Positions 26,687 to 38,600 of a stretch of 64,000 nt of DNA are shown piece by piece (the first letter of the stretch is position 1; each line of letters begins with the position of its first letter). Origin of the DNA: Rhodosporidiobolus odoratus. Lineage: Eukaryota > Basidiomycota > Microbotryomycetes > Sporidiobolales > Sporidiobolaceae. The notes under the pieces are model-generated. The model made no database searches. It was not told the origin of the DNA and was given only the letters and a program-made list of their open reading frames with translations. The stretch spans positions 558,001-622,000 of the forward strand of contig JAOANU010000002.1 in assembly GCA_034387635.1 (NCBI GenBank), given 5' to 3'. Both the position numbers and the translations under genes were made by a program.

Positions 26687-29600
26687 ATGGCGAGCGTTTT
26701 CAAGGGGGGTTCAATTCCCGTTCAAAGTCCCGACATCGCCAGCACCGTCCTCCTCAACCCGCTCCCCCTATGGGCTAGATCTTACGTACTGCCATGGCTA
26801 GTACTCTACCCCATCGCATACCACGCCTTCTACAACCGCTACGATGACTGGATCAAGAGCATCGGTACGTCGTAGACTGAGGGGGCGATTGTCGATTAGG
26901 GAGAGGTTACGAGGCTGACCACACACTGTGCAGAATGGACCTTCCTACTCTGTATCTTGCTCTTCGGAGGTCACGCCCTCTCTTTCCTTTTCACCCGATG
27001 GAGTATCGCCTTCAAGAGTCGCGCAGAGGCAGTTCGCGTACGCCTCTTTCCTCCCTTTCCGTCCTCCATCCTTCCGCAATCGAGACTGACGTCCACACGT
27101 GAGCAGGTCAACAATCTCGACGAGGCTAAGCAGATTATGGTAATGCCCAAGTTACACAGGGGAAAGGCCGAGTTCTGCGAGCTGGAAAGGACCAAAGTGA
27201 GCACTCTTCTCGAGTCTTTACCTAGTCCGTCGCTCACCTCATACCGCGTAACTGCAGCGTCCCGGCCAGACCGACCTCATCTTCTTCTCCTATCAACGCG
27301 ACAAGTACCTCTACTCGCCTTCTGAGCACCTTTTCTCCCGCATCAGCTACCCCGCCGACAACGCCCCTCCTCTTTCGATCTTCCAATCCTCGCGGGGTCT
27401 CTCGACCTCGGACGAGATTGAGCGCACTCGCCTTGACTACGGCAAGAACATCTTCGACATCCCCGTTCCTACGTTCGGCGAACTCTTTGGAGAACATGCC
27501 ACGGCGCCGTTCTTTGTGTTCCAGGTGTTTTGCGCGGGGCTTTGGTGCATGGATGAGTACTGGTACTACTCATTATTCACCCTCTTCATGTTGATCGTCT
27601 TCGAGTGCACGACCGTTTTCCAGGTGCGTTCCTCCCTCCCGCTCTTGCTCTCCTGCTTAGCCAGTGCTGATTAAGCGTGTCTGAGCAGCGTCTCCGCACT
27701 GTCAACGAGTTCCGCTCCATGTCTATCAAGCCTTACGCTATCATGACTCGTCGCGAGAACAAGTGGATCGAGATTCAGACGGACGAGCTTCTGCCCGGCG
27801 ACGTTGTTTCCATCGGTCCGCTTGCACTCATCACTCTTCTCTCGCCTTATCGTGCTGATTGTCCCCATCTCCTTCAGTCCGCACCAAGGAGGATTCCGGT
27901 GTTCCCTGCGACCTTCTTCTTCTCCGCGGTTCCTGCATCGTCAACGAAGCCATGCTTTCGGGTGAATCGACCCCCCTCCTCAAAGAATCCATCGAACTCC
28001 GCCCCGGCACCGACAAACTCGACATTGACGGCGTAGACCGTAATTCTGTCCTCTTTGGCGGTACCAAAGTTCTCCAATCCACCGGAATCGACGTCAAGGA
28101 CAAAGACGCCGCTCCGGATGGAGGATGCCTCGCGGTGGTGCTTAGGACTGGGTTTGGGACGAGTCAGGGTCAGTTGATTAGGACCATGATCTTTTCTACC
28201 GAGACGGTTACGGCCAACAACCTCGAGTCGTTCTTGTTTATTGCGTTCTTGTTGGTGTTTGCGTTGGCGGCGAGTGCGTATGTTTGGGTTAAAGGTGCGT
28301 TTGCGTCGTCCACTCACTCTCTCTCTCTCTCTGAGCGTGCCACTTTTTTTCGAGAAAGGCGTAGAAGGCTGATGCATGCATGCCACCCGAACGCACAGGT
28401 CTCGAGCAAGACCGCAAGCGCTCAAAGCTCCTCCTCGACTGTGTTATCATCATCACCTCGGTTGTTCCGCCTGAATTGCCTATGGAACTCTCTATGGCGG
28501 TCAATGCTTCGCTGGTTGCGTTGAGCAAGTACTGTACGTCTCGTTCACGCGGTTTCGATTGCCAGCCTCTTCCGTCCCCAGCTGGTCTTGGCAGGTGGGC
28601 GTTGCTGTGAGCGTGACATTGACCCTGCCCACTCAACACCCACAGCCATCTTCTGCACGGAACCGTTCCGCATACCCTTCGCTGGACGCGTCGACATTTG
28701 CTGCTTCGATAAGACAGGCACTATCACTGGCGAGAACTTGGTGGTCGAGGGTGTGGCCGGCGTCGAGTGCGTCGTTCACGTCCGCTCTTCTTTCCCAGGC
28801 GAGTGCTAAGCCTTTCCCTCTGCCTACAGCTCCTCCGACCGCAAAAAGCTCGTCCCTGTTACCGAGACCAGCCTCGAGACGACCCTTACCCTCGCATCCG
28901 CTCATGCGCTCGTAATGCTCGACGACGGCATCGTCGGCGACCCCATGGAAAAGACCACCCTTGACGCCCTCAACTGGAAGCTCTCCGCTGGCGACAAACT
29001 CGCCCCTACCGCCGACTCTTCCCTCAAAGACAGTAAGACGACTGTCACTGTTCGCCGGCGATTCCAGTTCTCCTCGCAGCTCAAGAGGATGTCGACCATC
29101 TCGACGGTGCAGCAGCCGAGTAGGACGAGGACTTTAGTCGCCGTCAAGGGTGCGCCCGAGACGCTCAAGGGGATGTACAAGAGTGTGCCGGAGGATTATG
29201 AGAAGACGTACAAGTGGTATGCGCAGCGTGGATCTAGGGTGTTGGCTCTCGGGTACAAGTGGATTGATGGGATGAACAAGAACGAGGTGCGTTCTCTTTC
29301 TTTCGAATGGTAGCGTCAGTTGCTCAAATTTACAGAGTCCTGTCTTGCCTTGTAGACGACCACCATCCCTCGCGACTCTGTCGAATCCGCTCTCGAGTTT
29401 GCCGGTTTCCTCGTCTTCCATTGCCCACTCAAGCCGGATGCAGTTGCCACCCTGAAGGTCCTCGCCGATTCTAGCCACCGTTGCGTCATGATTACCGGTG
29501 ACAACCCCTTGACGGCGGCGCATGTCGCAAAGGAGGTTGAGATTGTCGACCGCGAGGTACTTATCCTGGATTTGAAGGAAGGAGCTGAGAAAGAGGACGG

Positions 29601-31400
29601 TACGGCACTTTCTGTCTGACCCTTTCAGCCGCTGGAAGCTCATGTGTACATCCTCTGTGGCAGAGCTTACCTGGCGCACCCCGGACGAATCAATCATGAT
29701 TCCTGTTAACCCCTCCGAGCCTCTCGACACCTCCCTCTTCGACAAATACGACATTTGCATGACCGGTTCCGCACTCAAGCAATACGCCGACCGCCGCGAG
29801 AGCTGGCACCAGCTGGTGCAGCACACGTGGGTGTACGCCCGTGTGTCTCCCTCGCAGAAGGAGTTCATCCTCACCACTCTCAAAAGCCTCGGGTACATCA
29901 CCCTCATGGCCGGAGACGGAACCAACGACGTCGGAGCGCTCAAGCAGGCCAACATTGGTGTCGCCCTTCTCAACGGTACCGAGGAAGATCTCAAAGCCAT
30001 CCTCGAGCATCAGAAGAAGGAACGCGTCAAGAAGGTTTATGAACAGCAACTCAAGATTACGTCGAGGTTTGGTCAGCCGCCTCCGCCGGTTCCGGCTTTG
30101 ATTGCGGATTTGTTCCCTGATGCGGTCAAGGCTCAGAAGGAGGCTGCGAAGAATATTGCGTCGGATAGGCAGAAGGGCAAGGTTTCCAAGGTGCGTTTAG
30201 ACGGGCTGTTTTGCGCTGTCGTCCTTGTATATAAGAGGGAGTGCTCATCGAGGGTCGCGGTTTCCTCGCACAGTTCGATGTTTCGGCCATCTCGGACCAG
30301 CTGGCCAACATGGAGGAGGAGAACGAAGTTCCGCAGATCAAGCTCGGAGACGCTTCTGTTGCCGCGCCTTTTACCTCGAAGCTCGCCAACGTCGCTGCCA
30401 GTACGTCTTTCTCCCTTTCCGTCGTTACGCAATATCCCGTACTGATTCAGCTGTGCTTCCACCAGTCTCGCACATCATCCGACAAGGTCGCTGCACTCTC
30501 GTCGCGACGATTCAGATGTACAAGATCCTCGCTCTTAACTGTCTTATCTCCGCTTGGGCTCTCTCGGTTCAGTACCTCCAGGGTATCAAGTTTGGTGACT
30601 ACCAGGTGACGATTACGGGCGTCTTGATGAGCGTCTGCTTCATGTGCATCTCTAGGGCAAGGGTGCGTTGCGGGGTTCTTGCTGTCTTTTCTCTGACATA
30701 TACTGTTTCAGAGAGGTTGGCTGTTTGTTGACTTCGTCTTCGCACAGCCCGTCGACAAGCTCTCGAAGGAGCGCCCTCTCTCGACAATTTTCAACGTCTA
30801 TGTCGTCTTCTCGATCCTCCTCCAATTCGCCATTCACGTCGCTTCCTTCATCTACCTTACCAACTTGTGCGAGGTCTACGAGCCGTGCGTTCGTGTCCCG
30901 CCTTGTTAGTCTGCAGAAGTACTGATTTGGGGTTTCCCACTTTCAGGCAAATCGGCAAAGAGATCGACCTCGACGCCAAGTTCTCGCCCAACCTCCTCAA
31001 CTCATGCATCTATCTCATCTCGCTCTCTCAGCAAGTCTCGACCTTTGCCATCAATTTCCAAGGTCGTCCCTTCCGCGAAGGCATCACCGAAAACGCGGCC
31101 CTCTACTACGGTCTCCTCGGCGTCGCTGGTGTTGCGCTCAACGGCGCCACCGACTTCTTCCCTGAGATCAACAAGTGGTTGCAACTCGTCGACATGGCGT
31201 GGGGCTTCCGGTGGAGGATGTGCGCGGCTATGGTTCTGGACTATGGAGGCGCTTGGGTCGCCGATGTCGTCCTCAAGTACTTCTTTGCGGACAACCAGCC
31301 GAAGCCGCTGATTACGCGCGGACGGGAACGACGGGAAGCGAGGCGTGAGGCGGAACAGAGGGAGAAGGAGTTGGTTCAGGAGGTTAAGAAGGATCAGTGA
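26687..31400 (+). CDS. SPF1: ER P5A-type ATPase Spf1 (transmembrane helix dislocase)
   Basis: P5A P-type ATPase of the ER membrane that removes mislocalised tail-anchored and mitochondrial helices. The ATG at 26687 sits in a CCACCATGG context. N-terminal hydrophobic spans ([34 protein letters not shown]) precede the A-domain with GDVVSI and [14 protein letters not shown]4 carries the P5A signature [15 protein letters not shown]. The phosphorylation site is [17 protein letters not shown] (about 28705-28755), followed by [27 protein letters not shown] and the hinge [20 protein letters not shown] (about 29905-29965). C-terminal membrane spans and a charged, Arg/Glu-rich tail end in TGA 31398-31400. 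About fifteen introns, one with a CT repeat near 28314-28333. All catalytic motifs are intact. P5B ATPases have PPALP instead, so P5A is firm. Confidence 0.96.
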
Positions 31401-31593
31401 TTCCGAATGTGAAGGGAGCAAAGTGGGCGTATCTAGACAGAGACGACACTAGTCGTTTTGCACTACAAAAGCATCGACTTATTCAGCGTTCATTCGAGAG
31501 CTCATGCGGAAGTCTGAGAGGTTCTGCGATTTGTTCCGCTCCGTCTTCTTTCCCCTCGCTCTACGTCCGTCGATCTTCAAGTACAGCACGACA

Positions 31594-32120
31594 ATGACGG
31601 CGAAGCTACTCCGGTTCACCCTACGCACCTCTCTACACGGCTCAGCAGCTCTCCCCCGTCTGTCTCGCTCCCTCGCCACCTCCTCCTCCTCCTCCTCGTC
31701 CTCCTTTACTCGACCTTCTCCACCTCCACTTCCACCCAAAGAGCAACGCGAATTCGAAGAACTCATCCGTAGATCCTCGGCTCCTCTCTCCGACTCCACC
31801 TCTGCTTCCACCTCATCCGAAGAAGGAGGGCGGTTGGAAATGTCTGAAGGATTGGCAGATGAGGTTCATCATCCCGATTATAGGGCTAGACCTAAAGCTG
31901 ACTTTGAGGGGGAGGTCAATCCGAGGACGGGCGAGAGTGGGGGACCTAAGAGGGAGCCGTTGGTCCATGGTGCGTTTTCTTTTTCTTTTCTCTGTTTCTT
32001 TTTCCTTTCTCTGCTTCTGCGATGTTTCGGCCCCTGCTTTGTTCCGTTCGTATTCCTGAACTTTGCTAACATGGACTTGCAGGCGACTGGGCGTACGGCG
32101 GCAAGGTCACCGACTTCTAG
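31594..32120 (+). CDS. SDH8: Succinate dehydrogenase assembly factor 4 (SDHAF4/Sdh8), copy 2
   Basis: Second SDHAF4 gene, inverted relative to copy 1 at 22473-22999. Exon 1 is 31594-31969 and exon 2 is 32083-32120; the intron is 113 nt in the same place and phase, and the product has the same 137 residues. Over exon 1 only about fourteen bases differ between the copies by eye, changing a few residues mainly in the presequence (MTAKLLRFTLRTSLHGSAAL here). The intron, however, is a T/C-rich sequence with no recognisable similarity to that of copy 1. The C-terminal motif GDWAYGGKVTDF is intact. Function as for copy 1. It lies 193 bp after SPF1, so its promoter must be short or overlap the SPF1 3' UTR. 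Confidence 0.92.
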
Positions 32121-32623
32121 ACATGCACAAGAAAGTCCAGCTCCAGCCTCGTCTTCCCGATCTCCATCAGCCTCCCATCAGACCGACTGCGTGGTCAGCC
32201 CCACGCGATCACCTCCTACAAGTACGGGACAGTCCTCTGCTGGCACGCCGGTCCGGTCATCTCTGGTACACCTCGCGACTCCCGTCCAACCTTCTTCTTT
32301 CGCTTCAGCATATCTCCCATCAAGCAATAAATATCCACGCCCCGTCTCGTGCGAACACCCATGCCGGCGGAAGGTCTCGGGCAGAGTTCCAAAGAAGTTA
32401 CAGCATGTGCAGCAATACACTCGAATTGATTGTACCGAAGAAACAACCTTGGAGCAATTTGAGAAGCGAGCAGCGATACGCCCTACAGACTGGGCAGTCA
32501 GAAGAGTGAGAGAGACACAACCGCCGCACTTGCGACGATGTGTACTGAACCAAACTAGATAGTGCGAAATGCAAGGAACGATCAACACGAAACTACAAAC
32601 AAGCCCCAAATTTTGCCGCCTCC
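32121..32623. other. Convergent intergenic region SDHAF4 copy 2 / dynein
   Basis: 3' flanks of two genes that run toward each other. Open frames are readthrough from SDHAF4 copy 2 or dynein. Nothing else was recognised. Confidence 0.45.
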
Positions 32624-35600
32624 TCAATCCAACGCCGCTACAAGCGCCACAGCCCTCTGCGCCACCATTGCCGGATCCGCCCCTCCTGCCGGTAAGCTGA
32701 CGTTGAAAAGTACGTCCGCCCTCGTCGAGTCGAGGAAGCACGGGATGCTGATCTTCTTGTCGGTCGTGCTACTCGCCAGCGCTGCTTTAGTCTTCCAGGC
32801 GATGGAAGATGCAGCGAGACGGACGATGGAGCCATCGTTGACGGCAAGATGAGTCGAGGTCCAGTTGGCGCCGATGAGAGAGAGGCCTGTTCCCATAACA
32901 ACCAAGAATGAGATTGATTCGCGAAGAGTCAGGACACGAGCAACGCACCTTCAACCGTGAAAGCGCCTTCTCCGCCAGTCTCTTCGAGGTTGACCTGCAG
33001 GCTCAGCTCCTCGAGCGACGATTGCGTCGCATGCGCAACCGCTTGCCTCGACGCCGTGACGTAGCCTTGTGGCTGGAACAGTAGACCCAGCGCGACGGGC
33101 TGGTCGCCAAGGCTGCCGCTCTCGACGATCGTCCTGAGCTGCTGAATGCGCTTCGACAGGTCGGCGATCCAAGCCCCAATCGCGAGGTTGCGGCAACGGT
33201 AGCGCCGCCAGCTCGATGGAACGGTGCCCTTCGTGAGGTCGGAGAGTAGGCTCCGCAGGTCGTTGGTCTGCTTCAGCTCGCCGTCGCAAACCTTGACGAG
33301 GTTGGCTAGGTCGATACGGATTGTCGGGAGAAGGCTGGAGGCAACGGCGATCTCTCGTTCGAAGAACCTGAGAAGAGGATCTTTGGCCGCGCCATCCGTG
33401 CCGGTCTCGAGGCGAGGGGCGACCTGCGTGCCGGAGTCAGTTTCAGCCAAGGACCGATAAGCAGGAGAGACAAATACCTTTGGTAGAACTCCAAGCCATT
33501 CCAAGCAGGACTCCTTCAGTGCTCGCATCCAGGCGGGTTGCGCTGTCGCTCCAGTCTTCTTGGAGTCGACCGCTACGACCTCGTCGCCGTCGTCGAGTGA
33601 GCGCATCTTGAGAAGGCGGGCGAGGAGCGAAGTACCTGCAACGAAAAAGGAGGGTCAGCCACGAAGCGATGGGGTACGGAAGAGTATAGACGTGCCTTGC
33701 GCGAGTGCGATGAGCCGTTCAGCCGTGGGCGGCAGAGCAAGGTACGAAGGCGGCTCTTGCTCAGGCAACTTAGCTGTCCACTCCAAGAACTGCTCCAGCT
33801 TCGTAGCGTCCGGTACGAGTAGGCCCTCTTCCCCTTCGCTGCCCGGCACGAGTTCAAAGTCGACGTCGTAGGCGCGAGCCGAGAAGAGCTTGGCGACGAA
33901 AGAGTCGAGAAGCGATTGGTCGAACTCGGTGTCAATTTTCCCGCCGTAGACGGTTTCGCGGACGAGAACACGAATGGCTTCCCAGGGAATGCTCGCGGGA
34001 TCGATGTTGGCGCGACCCTTCGCGGCAGAGGCGACCCAGGCATCGATGGTGTTGAGCGCTGCTTCTTGATCGGAATCGTTGAACTCGAAGGCCTTGCTCC
34101 AACCTAGCGGAACATAACGTAGACGCTCTTGTACGACTGCGTGGAACCAGGCGACGAGGAAGTAGAGGCGGGTCTTCTCGGCGGGACCACTGGCAAGTCG
34201 GGCGCGGCTGAGGCTGCGAAGCGAGTCGAGGATATTGGCGCGGATTCCAGGAGGTGGCTCGTTCATCAGGACGCGTCCTTGACGAAGGATATTGACCGGG
34301 ATCTTCGGATTCGTCTCCATCGTCAGGAAAAGCCGGAAGTTTCGGTTGGGATTGAGGCTCTGCAGGCGCTTCTCGAGTTGACTGAGCCATGCCGGGGCTA
34401 GATGGACATTCTTAAGAAGGACCCAGTTGCCGGTGCGCGCGGCTGCTGCGATGGCCTGATCGGCAAGTGCGAAGCCTTCCTGAGAACCCATGGCGACTGG
34501 TGCGCACTTGACCCCCGTCGTCGCGACGAGGTGGTCGACCCTGTAGCTGGCGTCGTAGCCCGGTACGGAGCAGAGGCAGATGGGAGACGCAGCCTCGATT
34601 TCGTCTTGCACCATAGAGCCGAGTTCATAGGGCGCCTCGAGGAAGAGATCGCGCTGGAAGACGAGGGCCACTAAGGTGCTGAACGCCTGCAGGAGACGGT
34701 CCGGCCGAAGGCATTTGACAACGAGCGCACGGCGAACTGCGGCGGAGATGGCTGTACCAAACCGGGGTTAGATGAGCCAAAGGCCTACGAGGAGACGGGG
34801 AAAGAAACATACGAGGCAAGTCCTGCCAGATCGTGGGAACTAGCGCTTCAGGGTTGTTGGCGGCGAGGAATACCTTCCACTCCGGCTCGTTTTGTTCGAC
34901 ATGGGCACGCACATCCTCGAAGAATGCCAACCGCTCGAACACGTTGAGGCGTTGCTGCTGTACCTGGTCCAGTATCGCTGGTCCTTCGATCCGGGTACTC
35001 GACGCCGCACCATCGCCTCCTTCGAGAAGGAAGCTGAATTCGTGGTCGTCGAGCTCTTCGTCTGTGCCTCGGAGCTTCACCTGAGCCAAAAGTACGGCGA
35101 GGGTAAGGTGGTCGGAGTGTAGAAGAGCGCGAGAGGTGCGCTTGAAGACGTGCAGGAACAGATCGTCGAGGAGGATGCGGAGACGCTGTTGCGGATCGGT
35201 GACTCCCTTGAGGGCTGGGTTGTGCAGCAGAACGTAGTCGAAGATGTCGAGGAAGAACCGGAGAGAGAACTGGTAGAAGTGGTTGAGAAGGTGAAGCTCG
35301 TCGAGCACGAAGAAAACGCTGCTGCAGGCTTGGGCGAGGGGCAGGTACTCCTTGGTGACTTCTTCGACTTCAGCCATGATCGTATCGGTCTCCTCGACTT
35401 TGCGGGTGACTTCGGCAGCTTCTAGCTTAAGCGTCTCGAGTGTACCGATAACCCTATGTAAGAGCAAGGTCAGCGGATTGTCAAGAGAGGCGGACGGAAT
35501 CCAGCGCACTTGTCGTCGTCGAGAATGTTGCCTTGGGACTCGTTCAGTGCAGTGAGGAGACTCTTTTCGAGGAAATGAAGGCGGGCGCGGAATTCGCCTT

Positions 35601-38600
35601 GCAGGCGGAGAAGGTCGGAACGTTTGCGGTCGACTTCCGGACGCTCGACCCGCAGTACTTGAGCGAGGGACTGGGTTTGAAGACTTGCTCGAGTGATCTG
35701 CAGAAGATTCAGGAGTCAGCTACCTCGAGCAAGGCAGGATTGAGTTAACTTGCCGAGAAATTAACCATCGTGACACGCGAATTAAGGTCGGTAGCGAACT
35801 CGACCGACGGGTCGCGGGTGGAGAGGAACATGCTGCGGGGGACGAAAAGGTCAACTCAAGACCGACTCCAGGCAAGTGAACGGAAGGACGAACGTGAAGG
35901 ACGGCGAGAAATCGATATCTTGATTACCGAGGCGAATAAGTACGCGCCCGCCCGCACGGCGAAGCTCCTTGTTCAGAACGGCGTTCAGAATCGGGTCGAG
36001 GTACTCGACGTCCTGGATGAGAATTGGCGTGCCGAAACGAAGCGCCGACTCGAGGTTCTTTAGGAAAGCTTCGTCGAGGAAGGAAGTGACGGAGATCTTG
36101 CGGTCCCTGTACTCGTTGAGGAGGAACTTGGTCGCTTGGCCGGAAGGATCGATGATGAGCGGGTATCGGTCGAAGCGCTTGAGCATAACGGCGTTCTCCG
36201 CGCACAGCTCGTCGGTTGGAAGTGAACGAGCGTGCCACTCAAGACGTTCATCGGCGGTCGAGAGGTACTCAGAGAGCGATAGCTCCGCCTTGTACTTGAT
36301 GCCAGCATCGCTGAGGTGGTCCGCCCATCCCTGCCACATCGACTGGCGATAACCTTGGTCGAAGTAGCCCGAGTAGGCGACGAAGGCAGAGGTGAGTAGG
36401 ACGTCGCCGGCGACGGTGCTCATCTGCTCCTCGAACGTCCGACTTCCAGCCTCCCACCGCTCCTTCTCCGACCCAAGACTGTCGAGAAGAGTGATGGAGC
36501 GGTCGACTCGTGACTGAACCTTTTCCATCTCCGTCTTGATGGCCTGCGTCTCGCTGATGAGGGCTGCGTACTCCTCCTTGTAGCCGGCGATGCGGGACTC
36601 CAGCTCGCCGATCATGCTTGTCAAAGCATTCGCTTGGTGCATCGTCGTTTCCGCTTGATCCTCGAGCGTCTGCACCTCATGTCGGAGCGGACCGACCTTG
36701 TCGAGGATGTCGGAGTAGCGGACTTGGGCGATGACCCACTTGCAGAGGGGACCGGCGGCTTTTGACGCGCGGTCGACGGTTTCGAAGTTGAAGGCCGGGC
36801 GGGACAAGTATTCTTTGCGGATGCGGTCGCGGAGAGCCCGGGTCATTTGGCGATCCGTGTCGAATCCCATGACAAGCCCGATAAAGCCTTCGGCGCGCAG
36901 GACAGTCTGCACGCTCTTCCAGCCATCGACCTTGTGCCCGAGGAGGATGCACGCCGCCTCCATCGTTGACTTGACCGCCTCGGGAGGGTTCGCCATCGAG
37001 CGCACCTCGCCGAGCTGCTGCTTCTTAATGCCCTGCACCGCAGAGCGAGCATCGGCGACAGCAGGTTCTGCGTCGGCAAGCTCGCCCATCACAACCTCCT
37101 TCCTCTCTCCGATAGCTCTCTCCTGCTCCTCGAGCGCCGCCTGCATCTCAATCGACGCAATCTTCTTCTGCTCGGCATCTTGCTGATCCGCCACCATGCG
37201 CTTCAGCTTGTCGTTCGCTTCAGCGTTCTTCGCCTCGAGCTGCGTCCGCTTGACTGCCAGGCTCTTGCGAAGTTGCTCGACCTGAACGACGGTTTCGCGG
37301 AGCTTATCGAGACCGACATTGAGGTGTCGCTGCTGCTCCTCGAGCTCGTCGCGCTTCTCGTTGAAGAGGCGGACGTACTGATTGATGAAGTCGAGGTAAT
37401 GGCGAGGTGTAGCATGGTTGATACGACCCTGACGGCGAGAGAGCTTGGCGTTCGTCTCGTACATCGACTGGTGGACATGGACGAGAGCGTTGACGACGGC
37501 GGAACGGTGGACAGGAGGCAGAGAGAGCTGACGGTAAGCGACGGGGAAGTTAGGAGGAGGCGCGAAGTGCGGAACATCGAGGTCGAGCGTATTGGTGAAC
37601 TCGAGCCCGACTTGGTAGAAGGCCTGGTCGGACCAATCACCGAACCAGTCGAGGACGCAACGATTGAATAAAGCGGGAGAAGTGGCGGCGCGAGAAGCGA
37701 GTCCTCCGGTCGGCGGGTTCATCGTGAACACGACGTGAAGGTTGCGGGCGACCTGCGAGGTGAACCAGCGGTAGAGCTCGTCGGGCGAGTCGAGCATGAG
37801 GCCATCCCGCTGAGCACCTTCCTTACAGGCCGTCATCAGCGCGGCGTGCTCGTCTCCTTCGAAGAGTCCGGGTACTTCGGCGTTCGCCAGTAGGGTGTTC
37901 ATCCGCTCGAGGAAGCCCGAGTCGAGGACATTCGATTCGTCCATGATGAAGGCGATCTTCTCCCCTTTGCAGCCGGCGCGACGTAGGACGGTTCGGAGGT
38001 CGTCGTCAAAGTCCTCGCCTGTATACTTATTGTGGACTTTGATCTGGAAGACGCTGAGACCGTTCATCCAGGCGACGAAGCGAGACAACGTAGTCTAGGT
38101 GATGACAAGGCAAGATTGACAAGCAGGATCAGCGTGGTCAAGAGGTGAACAAAGTGAACCAGCTTACCTTTCCGCTGCCGCTAACCCCGATGAGCAGCAA
38201 ATGACCTTGCACTTGGCGGAAGACTCGGTCGATGCGAAGGACGTGATCGAGAACATCGTTGAAGAGCACGAGCGGGACATCGAGCTCTTCTTCGTAGAAG
38301 ACCCGGAGGCGCGCTTTGGTGTACTCGCGCAATTGCTCGCGATCGACGGGAACGTAGTTCTTCGAAAGCCAATTCGAGTAAAGAATGGGACGAGCGAGAG
38401 CTTCTTCGCGGTCGAGGGTCGGGAAATGGGCGAGGGCGACCTCGTTGATCTGGTCGTCCGTCCACTTGCGCTCATCCTCGGTGACGAGGCGGTCCTGGAA
38501 CAGCCGGAGAGCTTCGTGCGCCCAGATCCGGACGAGACCTTCTACCGAGAGATTGTCGAGCGGTCGAATCGCCTCGTAGATACCCCTCGTCCAACGGGTC

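Noticed and set aside
28314..28333. CT dinucleotide repeat in an SPF1 intron
   Set aside because: Ordinary intronic pyrimidine microsatellite with no further structure; not listed as a separate feature.
31479..31811. Antisense frame beginning MEAEVESERG, present at both SDHAF4 loci
   Set aside because: Its occurrence at both copies comes from exon duplication; it is the reverse complement of the Ser/Pro-rich SDHAF4 presequence region, not a gene.
22473..32120. SDHAF4 copy 2 as a retrocopy
   Set aside because: Both copies contain an intron at the same position and phase, so an mRNA-derived copy is excluded.
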